From Pseudohalocynthiibacter aestuariivivens (GTDB lineage: Bacteria > Pseudomonadota > Alphaproteobacteria > Rhodobacterales > Rhodobacteraceae), in the NCBI RefSeq assembly GCF_011040495.1, contig NZ_CP049037.1:558001-622000 (forward strand): DNA of 64,000 bases, written 5' to 3'. Below are positions 54,701 to 63,099 of this stretch, in pieces (the stretch's first letter is position 1; every line of letters begins with the position of its first letter). The translations under genes were made by a program, and so were the position numbers. The notes below the pieces were generated by a model, which was given only the letters and a program-made list of their open reading frames with translations, had not been told where the DNA came from and ran no database searches.

Positions 54701-57700
54701 CGACGCTCAAGCCGATTCCACCAAATCCACCGGTGATCAGATAAGTGCCGTGCTGCTTGTAGACAGGCGAATGACTGTCTGCATCCAAAGCGATGGGTTT
54801 GACCGCTTGTACGTATCGCTTGTCCCCACGCAGGGCCGCAACGTGGTTTTCTCCGTCGGCCAGCAAATCCTCCAGAAGCTGCTGCGTTAGTGCAGTAGCC
54901 GCGGATTCGCTATCAGCCTGTCGCGCGAAAAAACCGCGCCGCACAGACATGTCTGGCAATTCAATATCCAGCAGCGAAGCGGTAACGCCGGGGAATTCAC
55001 GAGGAAGCACGCCCACGGGGCCCAGAACGCAGGCTTTTTCAGGGGCGGATACTGGCTCTTTGCGTAGCTGCACAGCGCCGTTGCTGACAACGCTCAGGTG
55101 ACACGGTTGTGGCATCTCAGCCCCACCCATTGCCTGCGCCAGATGTAGCAAGCTGAAAAAGCCGTGTTCGACGTTGCGATCATAAAAGCTGCTGCCGGGG
55201 CGGTGGGATTCGTCTGCCGTGACAAGCCAGAAATGTGCAATGCGGTGCGGCAATCGGCCATCGCCGGAAAGCGCACTCAACAGCGCCTCGTACCCGTCGA
55301 CACCCTGTTCCGGAGACAGGATAAACCCGTCATCGCCACGCCGCTGAAAGCTATCACCAGAGCGCACTGTGCTGACGGTATGCCCGCCCTTGCGCAACGC
55401 GTCGATGACAGGCGCTGCGACACCTGCATCATCTTCAAAGATCAGCCAGTTAATTGGTGCCCCAACATCATCGGGCACGTCAAATTCACAGGCCGCGAGG
55501 CTAGGTTTCCACACCGGGCGGTAGCCCCATTCAGTCATGTCTTCAGTGCGTGACAGCGCACTGTCGATCGTCTGGGTGGCTTCGCCCGGCTCGATGAAAT
55601 ATCGACTGCGTTGGAATTGATACGTCGGCAACAATACCGAGTTACGACGTGCATCACCCCAAATCTGAGCCCAGTCCGCCGTAACACCGCACGCCCAGAG
55701 CCGACCGATCACACCGATGAAATAGGCGTCGTCGGCGATCTCCTGATCCGGATGGCGTAACGTGCTCAGCACTTGTCCGGGCTTTAGTGTCTCGCTCATC
55801 TGCGCCAGAGAGCTGAGCGCCTTGCCCGGACCAACCTCGACGAACACACGGCCCGGTTCTGTACCCAGCATGTCGATACAATCCGCGAAATTTACAGTGT
55901 GGCGCAGCTGTTGCACCCAGTATTCGGGATCGGTCGCTTGAACATCAGTGATCATCTCACCACTGCGGTTGGATGCAAAGGGAATGCTGGGTGCGTGCAG
56001 TGTCAGCCCACGCAGAAATGTACGGAAATCGTCCAGAATAGGATCGAGCATGCGCGAATGCGCAGCGATGTCGATGGCCACGCGATTGTAGTCGACGCCT
56101 TCTTTGTCCAGACGCATTTGTAATGCATTCAGTCGATCCTGCGGCCCGGAAACGGCACATAAACCGGGCGCGTTCACACTGGCGATGTCCAGATCATCAC
56201 CTATCAGTGGCTCCAGTTCACTGCGCGCCATAGAAACACTCAGCATGCCGCCGGCGGGCACCGTGTCAAACAGACGCCCGCGCAACAGCACCAGATCAAT
56301 GCAATCCTCGAACGCCATCACACCTGCAAGGCACGCAGCGGTGTTTTCACCCATCGAATGGCCCACCAGCGCAGCAGGACGCACGCCCCAACTGATCCAA
56401 AGTTGGGCCAGAGCATATTCGATGATCATAATCAGCGGCAGTTGCACCGACGGTTTCTTCAGCGTGTCGGCGGCGGCGGCTTCTGCTCCGGTTTCAGGTA
56501 GCCAAAGCGCGCGGATGTCGTACTCCAGCTGCGGTTCCAGATGTGCCAGCCCTCGGTCCATCCATTCGGCAAAGACCGGCTCTGTCTCATACAGGTCGCG
56601 GGCCATGCCGGGGTATTGCGCACCACCGCCGGGGAACATGAACACCGTTTCGGGTGTCTCGCCTAGTAGATCATGGGTGAATACCCGTTGTGGATCACCC
56701 GCCTCCAGCAGCGCGGCGGCCTCCTCGTGGGTTTCGGCCACCAGAACGCGGCGCTTGTCGAACCCGTGACGCCCCTCTTTCAGCGTCCACGCAACGTCGG
56801 CCAGTGGCTGATCGGAATTGGCGCGCAAATGCGCCGCCAGAGCCGCTGAATTTGCCTCTAGCGCCGCCTTGTTGCGAGCAGACAAGCACAGCACATGAAA
56901 CGGGAAGTCTGACTCCTCCGATGGCGCACGCGCAGGTGCTTGTTCCAGCACCATATGGGCATTCGTTCCACCAACACCCAACGAATTGACGGCGGCCCGA
57001 CGTGGGCCGCCGCTCGCCGGCCATTTTCGAAGGCTGGCGTTTACGTGGAAAGGGCTCTCATCAAAATCAATCGTTGGATTGGGTGCCTCATAGCCCAGAC
57101 TCGGTGGCATTTCGCCATGATGCAACGAGAGTGCCGTTTTGATCACACCAACCACACCCGCGGCGGTGTCCAGATGGCCGATATTGGTTTTTACCGAGCC
57201 AATGCCACAGAAACCGTTGGCGTCAGTCTGGCTACGATACGCTTCAGTCAGCGCGGCCACCTCGATGGGATCGCCCAAATAGGTGCCGGTGCCGTGGCAC
57301 TCAATATAACCTACGCTCTCGGCCGGCACGGCGGCATCCGCGAGCGCGGCGCGCACGGCTGCGGCCTGCCCGTCAACGGATGGCGCCAGATAGCCGGCTT
57401 TTGCCGCCCCGTCATTGTTAATGGCCGATCCTTTGATGACGGCCCAGATGTGGTCACCATCTGCTACGGCATCTTCTAGCCGTCGCAATGCCACTGCGCC
57501 TGCGCCGCTGCCGAATACCGTACCCTGTGCGCGGTGATCAAATGCATGACAATGCCCGTCCGGTGACAGAATCTCGTTTTCCTTAAAGAGATAGCCACGC
57601 CCCTGCGGCAACTCGATCGTCACACCACCGGCCAGCGCCATATCACATTCGCCGTTCATCAGGGCCTGACGTGCGTAATGCATCGCCACCAGTGAGGTCG

Positions 57701-58253
57701 AGCACGCGGTCTGCATGTTTACGCTCGGACCCTTGAGGTCGAAAACATGGCTGACACGGGTGCTCAGGAAATCCTTGTCATTGCCAGTATGGCGCAGCAG
57801 GAACATGCCCACATCGTCGACCAGTTCGGGGTTGGAGCAGATATTGAAATAGAAATAGCTGCCCATGCCACAGCCCGCATAAACACCAATTCGGCCAGGA
57901 AATTGCGCTGGCGTCCTCCCAGCCTGTTCCATCGCTTGCCAACTGACTTCAAGAAATTTGCGATGCTGAGGGTCGAGGATTGCCGCCTCTTTCGGGCCAA
58001 AGCCAAAGAATTCGGCATCGAAAGTATCGTACCCGTCTAATTTGGCTGCCGCCGGCACATAGTTCTTGCGATGCAGCCACTCTGGGGACTCACCCGCCGC
58101 CAGCAACGCAGCCTCGTCCTGCACCTCGATGCTTTCGACACCGTTGCGCAGGTTTTCCCAAAACGCAGAGACATCGGCCGCACCCGGCACGGTCAAAGCC
58201 ATACCGACAATGGCAACATCACCGGAAATCGAAACTGCGGGCGGTTGGGTCAT
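51780..58253 (-). CDS. Type I polyketide synthase, one module: KS-AT-KR-DH-ACP-TE
   Basis: A 2157-residue multidomain synthase. KS (1-440): Cys184 (TACSTS), His320 (CHGTGT) and His360 (NIGH). AT (535-860): Ser633 (GHSMGE) and His732 (AAHS), extender uncertain. Reductase: TGGFGGIG at 1174-1181, IDD motif of B-type, Ser1317, Tyr1330 and Asn1334. DH-like domain (about 1405-1660): His1417 followed by LLPGTG, and Asp1584 in HPALMD. ACP: Ser1798 (LGGHSLL). TE (1870-2120): Ser1948 (GGFSGG), Asp1975 and His2105 (GDHDS). DH after KR is the reverse of the common order. No loading domain is present. The ATG at 58253 starts the typical pre-KS sequence; the frame is open 30 codons upstream. Confidence 0.93.
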   Translation of the reverse strand: MTQPPAVSISGDVAIVGMALTVPGAADVSAFWENLRNGVESIEVQDEAALLAAGESPEWLHRKNYVPAAAKLDGYDTFDAEFFGFGPKEAAILDPQHRKFLEVSWQAMEQAGRTPAQFPGRIGVYAGCGMGSYFYFNICSNPELVDDVGMFLLRHTGNDKDFLSTRVSHVFDLKGPSVNMQTACSTSLVAMHYARQALMNGECDMALAGGVTIELPQGRGYLFKENEILSPDGHCHAFDHRAQGTVFGSGAGAVALRRLEDAVADGDHIWAVIKGSAINNDGAAKAGYLAPSVDGQAAAVRAALADAAVPAESVGYIECHGTGTYLGDPIEVAALTEAYRSQTDANGFCGIGSVKTNIGHLDTAAGVVGVIKTALSLHHGEMPPSLGYEAPNPTIDFDESPFHVNASLRKWPASGGPRRAAVNSLGVGGTNAHMVLEQAPARAPSEESDFPFHVLCLSARNKAALEANSAALAAHLRANSDQPLADVAWTLKEGRHGFDKRRVLVAETHEEAAALLEAGDPQRVFTHDLLGETPETVFMFPGGGAQYPGMARDLYETEPVFAEWMDRGLAHLEPQLEYDIRALWLPETGAEAAAADTLKKPSVQLPLIMIIEYALAQLWISWGVRPAALVGHSMGENTAACLAGVMAFEDCIDLVLLRGRLFDTVPAGGMLSVSMARSELEPLIGDDLDIASVNAPGLCAVSGPQDRLNALQMRLDKEGVDYNRVAIDIAAHSRMLDPILDDFRTFLRGLTLHAPSIPFASNRSGEMITDVQATDPEYWVQQLRHTVNFADCIDMLGTEPGRVFVEVGPGKALSSLAQMSETLKPGQVLSTLRHPDQEIADDAYFIGVIGRLWACGVTADWAQIWGDARRNSVLLPTYQFQRSRYFIEPGEATQTIDSALSRTEDMTEWGYRPVWKPSLAACEFDVPDDVGAPINWLIFEDDAGVAAPVIDALRKGGHTVSTVRSGDSFQRRGDDGFILSPEQGVDGYEALLSALSGDGRLPHRIAHFWLVTADESHRPGSSFYDRNVEHGFFSLLHLAQAMGGAEMPQPCHLSVVSNGAVQLRKEPVSAPEKACVLGPVGVLPREFPGVTASLLDIELPDMSVRRGFFARQADSESAATALTQQLLEDLLADGENHVAALRGDKRYVQAVKPIALDADSHSPVYKQHGTYLITGGFGGIGLSVARDLAENFSANIVLLSRSVVPDRDSWDVYTPTSRAGRRIAALRQIEALGGTVMIAQADVTDIAQMQDVADQIRVRFGAVTGVIHAAGTIDDAPILAKDTASVQGVFAPKIGGLRVLDKVFPDGSIELMVLFSSSSTWTRPAGQVDYVAANAYLDAYAAARRDDQTRVVAINWGVWSDTGMAAQSMMARQGEAEVPEGRTLETPLLDATWTDATDASHFRGVLSATNNWVLAEHRTRSGQILLPGTGVIELAAEAMTAQQGWSPFEISDLYFLRPFDVTEGQARAITLSLSEEAHGQRMALRADVTLDGRNGTIETAEARLAPLSGTPPAIDINGITARCLDILPAPFVSPQEAHLAFGPRWQVVNDARFGTTEGIARLSLPVAARNDLADGYLAHPALMDLATGWAIALHKDYDPAQLWVPAGYGTVRLYKPLPAALVSWVRLGASATTGTAVFDITLATPDGAVVADIRAFQMRRLDGTALTGTPTLTARDVQFEDAIAEAAPLSPAEARLRHNISLGIRATEGPEALRRAISLGQSQIVVSSLNLPALIDQAGQQDNATENADARFERPDLDSDFVAPAPGVQSALADIWSGLLGVAEVGAEDSFFDLGGHSLLAVRFFAQVKRDYGVQFPISVLFEAPTIAALAERIVSETGMDATAEEGAAPPGTAAPVAPIRRHLVALHPDMSGSKTPFFIVAGMFGNVLNLRHLALLMGRERPVWGVQARGLIGDETPHRTIADAARDYIAELRSVQPDGPYYIGGFSGGGITALEMAQQLTAAGQEVRLLAMLDTPLPVRPSLTRRDKALIKLAELRRKGPAYLVDWAKSRISWELEKRRGVSVADDTGSFNNAEIESAFRAAVADYDVAPWNGPLTLFRPKLDRHWKVSNGNWVSAAREYVYDDNEWTRHAPRTEVVEVPGDHDSMVLVPNVNVLAKHLGALARAADAPADRTAQQTTKLDDDTPPDWARCTAAE

Positions 58254-58369
58254 GGCAAACGGCAAAGCTCCACTAGCTACAAAATGCGGTTGTCGGAATG
58301 TTAGTGTAGTAGCAAATCTGCCAAAATTCACGAAACAATGCATTCAACGAATGATCAACTAACAGTCTT

Positions 58370-58398
58370 AACATACCATTTTGTAACGAAATTTTCAA
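58370..58398 (-). promoter_or_regulatory. Candidate sigma-70-type promoter of the PKS-NRPS operon
   Basis: On the minus strand TTGAAA (58398-58393) and TATGTT (58375-58370) are separated by exactly 17 bases, in an AT-rich part of the 292-base gap between the PKS and the Wzy-like gene. The leader to the PKS ATG would be about 110 bases. The rest of the gap (58254-58545) shows no supported gene. Confidence 0.5.
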
Positions 58399-58545
58399 AT
58401 TGTGTCGTCATTGTGTTTAACCCGGTAGTCGCGACAAACCACAAGGTGGAAACAAATTGGCCCATATTCTTCAACAATACGCTTGTCGGCAGTGATTCTG
58501 TTTGATTCTCTAGCCTTGGCGAAAACATCGGGACCGGGGACAGGT

Positions 58546-60003
58546 TCAGAACGATGTTCTGCGACGCTCTGCCGGACGGCCCATGACGGTTCTACGAGCC
58601 GATTGCCCCACTGATGCCCCCAGAGAATGACCAGAGCTCAGGCGCTCGCAACAGCCAAGGATCGCGCCCGCCATCATCCACGTATAGGGCGTGAGGATCG
58701 CGTTTAGCAGCATGTCAATCAGCGTGATCGCCAAGAGCAATGCCAGCGGCGCTACATAGGGCGGCACATCGTGCGGTCCAGTGTTTCGCAGCCCCGCCCA
58801 CAACACGATCAGCGGACCACCCAATAGTCCCATCTGACAAACATACCCAACCCAGCCGAACGTACCAAAGACGATGATCCATTCGCCGTCTGGGATGCTG
58901 ATGATCTGCCCAGTCTGCATGTCATGGACCAGATTGCGCCCCCAGCCCCCCCAACCAAACAGCCATTTTTCATGCGCGCGTTCCAGCAGCGCCTCTTCAT
59001 TGCTAAACCGATACCCCAGCGATTGCGCCCGGTCAGGATTAAAGGCCTCGGCCTGTCGCAAAATTGCGTCAATCGGGATCATCCCCTGATCCCGAAGCAT
59101 GGGGTATATGACAGCGACCAATGCAAAAATCAGTGCAACGCGGATTTGCATTCTGGCACTCGTCACCAGCAGCAGCGCCCCCAGCAGCAGCGCATAGATC
59201 ATCGAGGCCAAGCTCTTGCACAGGACCAAGAGGACCAAGAGGTAAACGGCGAAAGCGAAAAACCTGACCCGTTCCGACCCGCTCGACTGCCGCCCCAGTG
59301 CCAGCGCGGCCATTGCGGCGCTCATCACAAAAAACGCCAACCACAATGCGTGCGGCAGGAACACCAGAGGCCGGAAACCACCATCGCGCATCATCTGCTC
59401 AAAACTGTGCTGGAAGAATCCATAGACCCAGACATTCATCTGCGGGCTGAGGCGTATCTCGATCAGGGCCGGTATTGAATAAAACAATGCTGCGACGACC
59501 AGCGCATAAAGCAATTCCCGCAATCCCGTTTCGGTCGACAGGTAGCTGCGCGCCAGTAAAAAAGGCAGGACAACGATGATCTGATTGATCACCACTGATA
59601 GCAAGTCGCGCAGGCCCAGTCCCGGCAGTGATGCCGTGGAAAACACGATCGGAGCGGTATCCCCCAACAAGGTGAAGATCATCGCATCGCCATTGGTCAG
59701 AACGGTCGGCACCACACCGATCACGAACCCCACCAGCAATAGCCGCATGGCCCAGTTCTGCGGCCATAGGCTGATACGTTTTTTCAGGTAAAAGACACAC
59801 AAAACGAAAGCACAGATATTCGGAATGGATGTCTTGTTCATATCCGGGACCAAGGGCAGGTCGAATTCGGCTGATTGAGGCAAAAGCAAATAGCCGCCCA
59901 GAATGCTCCAGATAATGGCCCGTTCCGGCGTCAATCGGCGAAACAGGATGGCGCAGACCACCGGCCAGAACATGAGCATCAGATATGCAATGGTGTTGGG
60001 CAT
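58546..60003 (-). CDS. Wzy-like polysaccharide polymerase / O-antigen ligase family protein
   Basis: A 485-residue membrane protein with about 11-12 hydrophobic segments and a long periplasmic loop before the last helices (around residues 320-400, with NPDRAQSLGYRFSNEEALLERA ending in KWLFGWGGWGRN). WGGWGRN resembles the conserved G-x-G loop motif of this family. It would join repeat units at the periplasmic face. The polar loop and neighbours support the call more than sequence identity does. Same strand as the PKS operon, but separated by a 292-base gap with its own promoter. Confidence 0.8.
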   Translation of the reverse strand: MPNTIAYLMLMFWPVVCAILFRRLTPERAIIWSILGGYLLLPQSAEFDLPLVPDMNKTSIPNICAFVLCVFYLKKRISLWPQNWAMRLLLVGFVIGVVPTVLTNGDAMIFTLLGDTAPIVFSTASLPGLGLRDLLSVVINQIIVVLPFLLARSYLSTETGLRELLYALVVAALFYSIPALIEIRLSPQMNVWVYGFFQHSFEQMMRDGGFRPLVFLPHALWLAFFVMSAAMAALALGRQSSGSERVRFFAFAVYLLVLLVLCKSLASMIYALLLGALLLVTSARMQIRVALIFALVAVIYPMLRDQGMIPIDAILRQAEAFNPDRAQSLGYRFSNEEALLERAHEKWLFGWGGWGRNLVHDMQTGQIISIPDGEWIIVFGTFGWVGYVCQMGLLGGPLIVLWAGLRNTGPHDVPPYVAPLALLLAITLIDMLLNAILTPYTWMMAGAILGCCERLSSGHSLGASVGQSARRTVMGRPAERRRTSF

Positions 60004-60184
60004 TGTCGTGTTGGTCTGCTCTGATGATCTGGGTCTGTGCGATCTGGTGCCGCATTAGCCGTACCCTATCATGGTCGCATGGCTTTGTCCTCATTTGTGG
60101 TGCCTCCTCGGTTTTCGCTTTGCGAGCACGTCTGTCCCGGCTAAGCCTTGTGTCAGGCAGTCAACCAGAGCGCGGAGCGCCGTT

Positions 60185-60940
60185 TTGCAGTTTTCTACGG
60201 GTAACAACCGTATCAAGGTCAACACCCCCACCCGCAGCGCGCTGATGGAGGCGGTGGGCAAGTGTCTGGGTGCACAGCGTGGATTTGCCTTGGCAACGCT
60301 CAACCTCGATCACTTGGTCAAGCTGCGTAGCGATGCACGGTTCGCAGATGCCTATGCGGCTCAGGACATGGTGGTGGCGGACGGGCGACCGATTGTTTGG
60401 CTGTCACGTCTCGCCGGGCAACCGGTCGAGTTACTGCCCGGTTCCGATCTGGTACTCCCGCTTTGCAGGATTGCCGCAGAAAAAGGCCGCACTATCGCGA
60501 TGATCGGAAGTACCGATGTCGCTTTGCACGATGCCGAGACATATCTGACCGCCGCCGTGCCCGGCCTGAAAGTGTCCTATGTTCATGCCCCGCCGATGGG
60601 TTTCGACCCCGAAGGTGACGCGGCCCGAACTGTTCTGCATGAGCTAGAAGCCAGTGGCGCGGGCTTGTGCTTTGTGGCTCTCGGCGCGCCAAAGCAAGAA
60701 CAGCTGGCCGCCCGCGGTCGCGAATTGGCCCCGTCAGTCGGCTTTGCCTCGATTGGCGCAGGTCTTGATTTTTTAGGCGGTCACCAGCGCCGCGCACCTC
60801 GTCTGGTTCGGTCACTGGCGCTGGAATGGCTCTGGCGCGCCCTGAGCAGTCCGCGCCGGATGATCCCGCGCTATGCCAGTTGCTTTGCAATTCTGCCGGG
60901 TTTGACGATACAGGCGCTACAGCGACGTCTGCGCCGTTAA
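60185..60940 (+). CDS. WecG/TagA/CpsF-family glycosyltransferase
   Basis: A 251-residue GT26 enzyme, which adds N-acetylmannosamine or glucose-type sugars to lipid-linked intermediates. RIKVNTPTRSALMEAV, FALATLNLDHLVKLR, VVADGRPIVW and LGAPKQEQLAARG are family landmarks. The TTG at 60185 with GGAG seven bases upstream is the best start; the frame is open to 60071 but unsupported there. Divergent from the Wzy-like gene, 181 bases away. Confidence 0.9.
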   Translation: MQFSTGNNRIKVNTPTRSALMEAVGKCLGAQRGFALATLNLDHLVKLRSDARFADAYAAQDMVVADGRPIVWLSRLAGQPVELLPGSDLVLPLCRIAAEKGRTIAMIGSTDVALHDAETYLTAAVPGLKVSYVHAPPMGFDPEGDAARTVLHELEASGAGLCFVALGAPKQEQLAARGRELAPSVGFASIGAGLDFLGGHQRRAPRLVRSLALEWLWRALSSPRRMIPRYASCFAILPGLTIQALQRRLRR

Positions 60941-61021
60941 AGACACCCCAACCGACTCTGGCCAAAACAATCAAGGCCTCTTGTTCCCAAGAGGCCCGGT
61001 TCATCCCCAGACCCAATGGGG

Positions 61022-61990
61022 TCATTTGTACTCAATCAGTTCCGTTTTTCTACCCCGAAGACGACCGAAGTAATATCCCATCGCGCCTTGCGCTTCTGCA
61101 AATTTGCCAAGCACCATGAAAAAGGCCCAATCCCAGCCCGCGCCACGTCGCATGGCAATTCGGCATACTTGCAATGGGTACGCCAGCAACAGCCAAAGGG
61201 TATGCAGGCTGACGAACGAAAGCGCAAAGATAACGACGGGCAGTCCTGCCCCCCAAAAAAGCGCACGGCGCGTTTCGGTGACCCAATGTCGGTCTGGGGA
61301 GGCACCATGAAGGGCTGCACCCTCGGCATAGGCGTGGCCTGCGCGTTTAGTGCGCCGCCACCATTGCCCCAGCCGTGATATCGCCGCATCGTGCAGGGTC
61401 ATTTCCGCATCAATCCGCCAAATCTGCCAGCCTGCCCTGCGCAGACGCAGACACAGATCTGGCTCTTCGCCAGCGATCAGGCGAGGATTGTATCCTCCAA
61501 CCTCGCGCAACGCTGTCTGTCGCATCATCGCATCGCCACCGCAGGCATTAACCTGCCCCGAAGGGCCGGCCCACTCACGGTCGATCAATCTGTTATAGAC
61601 ACTGGCCTGCGGGGCGACTTCACGTCGCCGCCCGCACACCACCGCCGCCTGTGGATGCGCAGCCAAATGCATTGCCGCCTGATGGATCCAATCGGGCTGC
61701 ACCCGGCAGTCACCATCGACCAGCATCACCAGCCCATGACCGTTCAGCTGGTCCAGACCAGCGTTGCGTGCCCTTGCCGCAGTAAAGGGCTGGGTCATGG
61801 CGAGCAGAACAACCTCTGCCCCCATCTGCTCGGCCATTGCCACGCTACCATCTGTCGATCCACTATCAACGTATACCAGTTGACGCACCTGCCCACGAAG
61901 CGAGGCCAGACAAGCCTCGAGCCGCGCGCCCTCGTTACGGCCAATGACGACTGCGTCAACCGCAGGCAGGTCGACAGGCAACTCGGTCAT
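61022..61990 (-). CDS. GT2-family glycosyltransferase
   Basis: A 322-residue GT-A enzyme: VVIGRNEGARLEACLASL, VYVDSGSTDGS, LVMLVDGDCR (metal motif) and GGDAMMRQTALREVGG, with a C-terminal membrane helix (IFALSFVSLHTLWLLLAYPL region). The ATG at 61990 overlaps the preceding gene stop by four bases. The upstream 39 in-frame codons are not needed. Confidence 0.87.
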   Translation of the reverse strand: MTELPVDLPAVDAVVIGRNEGARLEACLASLRGQVRQLVYVDSGSTDGSVAMAEQMGAEVVLLAMTQPFTAARARNAGLDQLNGHGLVMLVDGDCRVQPDWIHQAAMHLAAHPQAAVVCGRRREVAPQASVYNRLIDREWAGPSGQVNACGGDAMMRQTALREVGGYNPRLIAGEEPDLCLRLRRAGWQIWRIDAEMTLHDAAISRLGQWWRRTKRAGHAYAEGAALHGASPDRHWVTETRRALFWGAGLPVVIFALSFVSLHTLWLLLAYPLQVCRIAMRRGAGWDWAFFMVLGKFAEAQGAMGYYFGRLRGRKTELIEYK

Positions 61991-63099
61991 AACCCCAGTA
62001 CCGGCGCCATCTGGTCGACGTAGCGACCGGACCGCGCATAGGTCTGCAACACATCGAACGCTGCCGCACTGATCCGTTGTCTTACCACCTCGTCGCGCAA
62101 GAGCCATTCGACCTTTTCTGCGAAATCACTCAGGTCCCACGCGACAGGCACATATGTTTCTCCGGAAACGAAAATATCGGGGTCGGTTTCCACATGGCTC
62201 ATGTCCTGCTTTAGCAGAACCGCACCAGTCATCACCGCCTCGTAATCGCGCCAGCAGACCTCGCCATAGCCAAACGGGCTAAAGCAAATCTTCGACGCGC
62301 GCATTTCGCGTAAAAACAGATCATGCCTCACCCCTGTGCCCGTCACACAGTTCACGCCGTTCAATGCTGCCACAGCATCAGCACACCCCTGTCGCATCGT
62401 GCGGTACCACGACGTGCCCTCTATCGCGATGCGCGCATGCAGGTCCACAGGACGCGCGCCCTGAGGCAGCGCCCCCTTGTCGAAAACCGGCAGCATAAAG
62501 TCGGCTGTGGCAAAGGAAGGCCCGAGATGCAAACCATCCCAAAAGCCAACGGGGATATCGAACTGTTGCGTCTGATGTTCCAAGCCAAATGACTGACCGT
62601 AATAGTCCATCAACGTTGTGTCGCCATAGGTGGGTCGGTCATATCTCGCGCGGTCGCGCAACAAGTGTTTACTCAGATACGCATCAACATGCGTCGCCGT
62701 TCGTGACGCCATCCGCAGATCTGTTGGTGCGAACCAGTCCATGTAAATGATGCGCGCATGGGGGTTAAGGGACCGGATTTCAGACATATGCCGGTTCAAT
62801 TTTTCATCAGATATGTCGAAATTCGACTGATAACAAACGGTTGTCGCATCAACTGGATGCTTTGCAGGGTCGCCATATTCTTCCATGACCACTTCGCGAA
62901 TATCTGCGTCGTACCGGTCGCGAAAGCGGTCGGCATAATAATGAAATGGAAAGAACTGGCTCTGCGGGATACGGTGGTCCACGGCCAGCAGCAAAATTCG
63001 ATGTTTGGCACCTGCGTCAAACGGCCGTTGAAACGCCCCGTTTCGGCGACGCTCATAGGCCATCACCTGTAGCCGCCTTTTTATGCGATCCAGCATCAT
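61987..63099 (-). CDS. Exostosin-like / GT1-like glycosyltransferase
   Basis: A 370-residue probable glycosyltransferase. The C-terminal part ASKICFSPFGYGEVCWRDYE, then GAVLLKQDMSHVET, is the pattern of exostosin-like and Glyco_trans_1_2 enzymes, where the Glu/Asp region binds the nucleotide sugar. The N-terminal half (RILLLAVDHRIPQSQFFPF) is GT-B-like but has no motif I recognise. The ATG at 63099 overlaps the asparagine-synthetase-like gene stop by four bases. Confidence 0.72.
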   Translation of the reverse strand: MMLDRIKRRLQVMAYERRRNGAFQRPFDAGAKHRILLLAVDHRIPQSQFFPFHYYADRFRDRYDADIREVVMEEYGDPAKHPVDATTVCYQSNFDISDEKLNRHMSEIRSLNPHARIIYMDWFAPTDLRMASRTATHVDAYLSKHLLRDRARYDRPTYGDTTLMDYYGQSFGLEHQTQQFDIPVGFWDGLHLGPSFATADFMLPVFDKGALPQGARPVDLHARIAIEGTSWYRTMRQGCADAVAALNGVNCVTGTGVRHDLFLREMRASKICFSPFGYGEVCWRDYEAVMTGAVLLKQDMSHVETDPDIFVSGETYVPVAWDLSDFAEKVEWLLRDEVVRQRISAAAFDVLQTYARSGRYVDQMAPVLGL

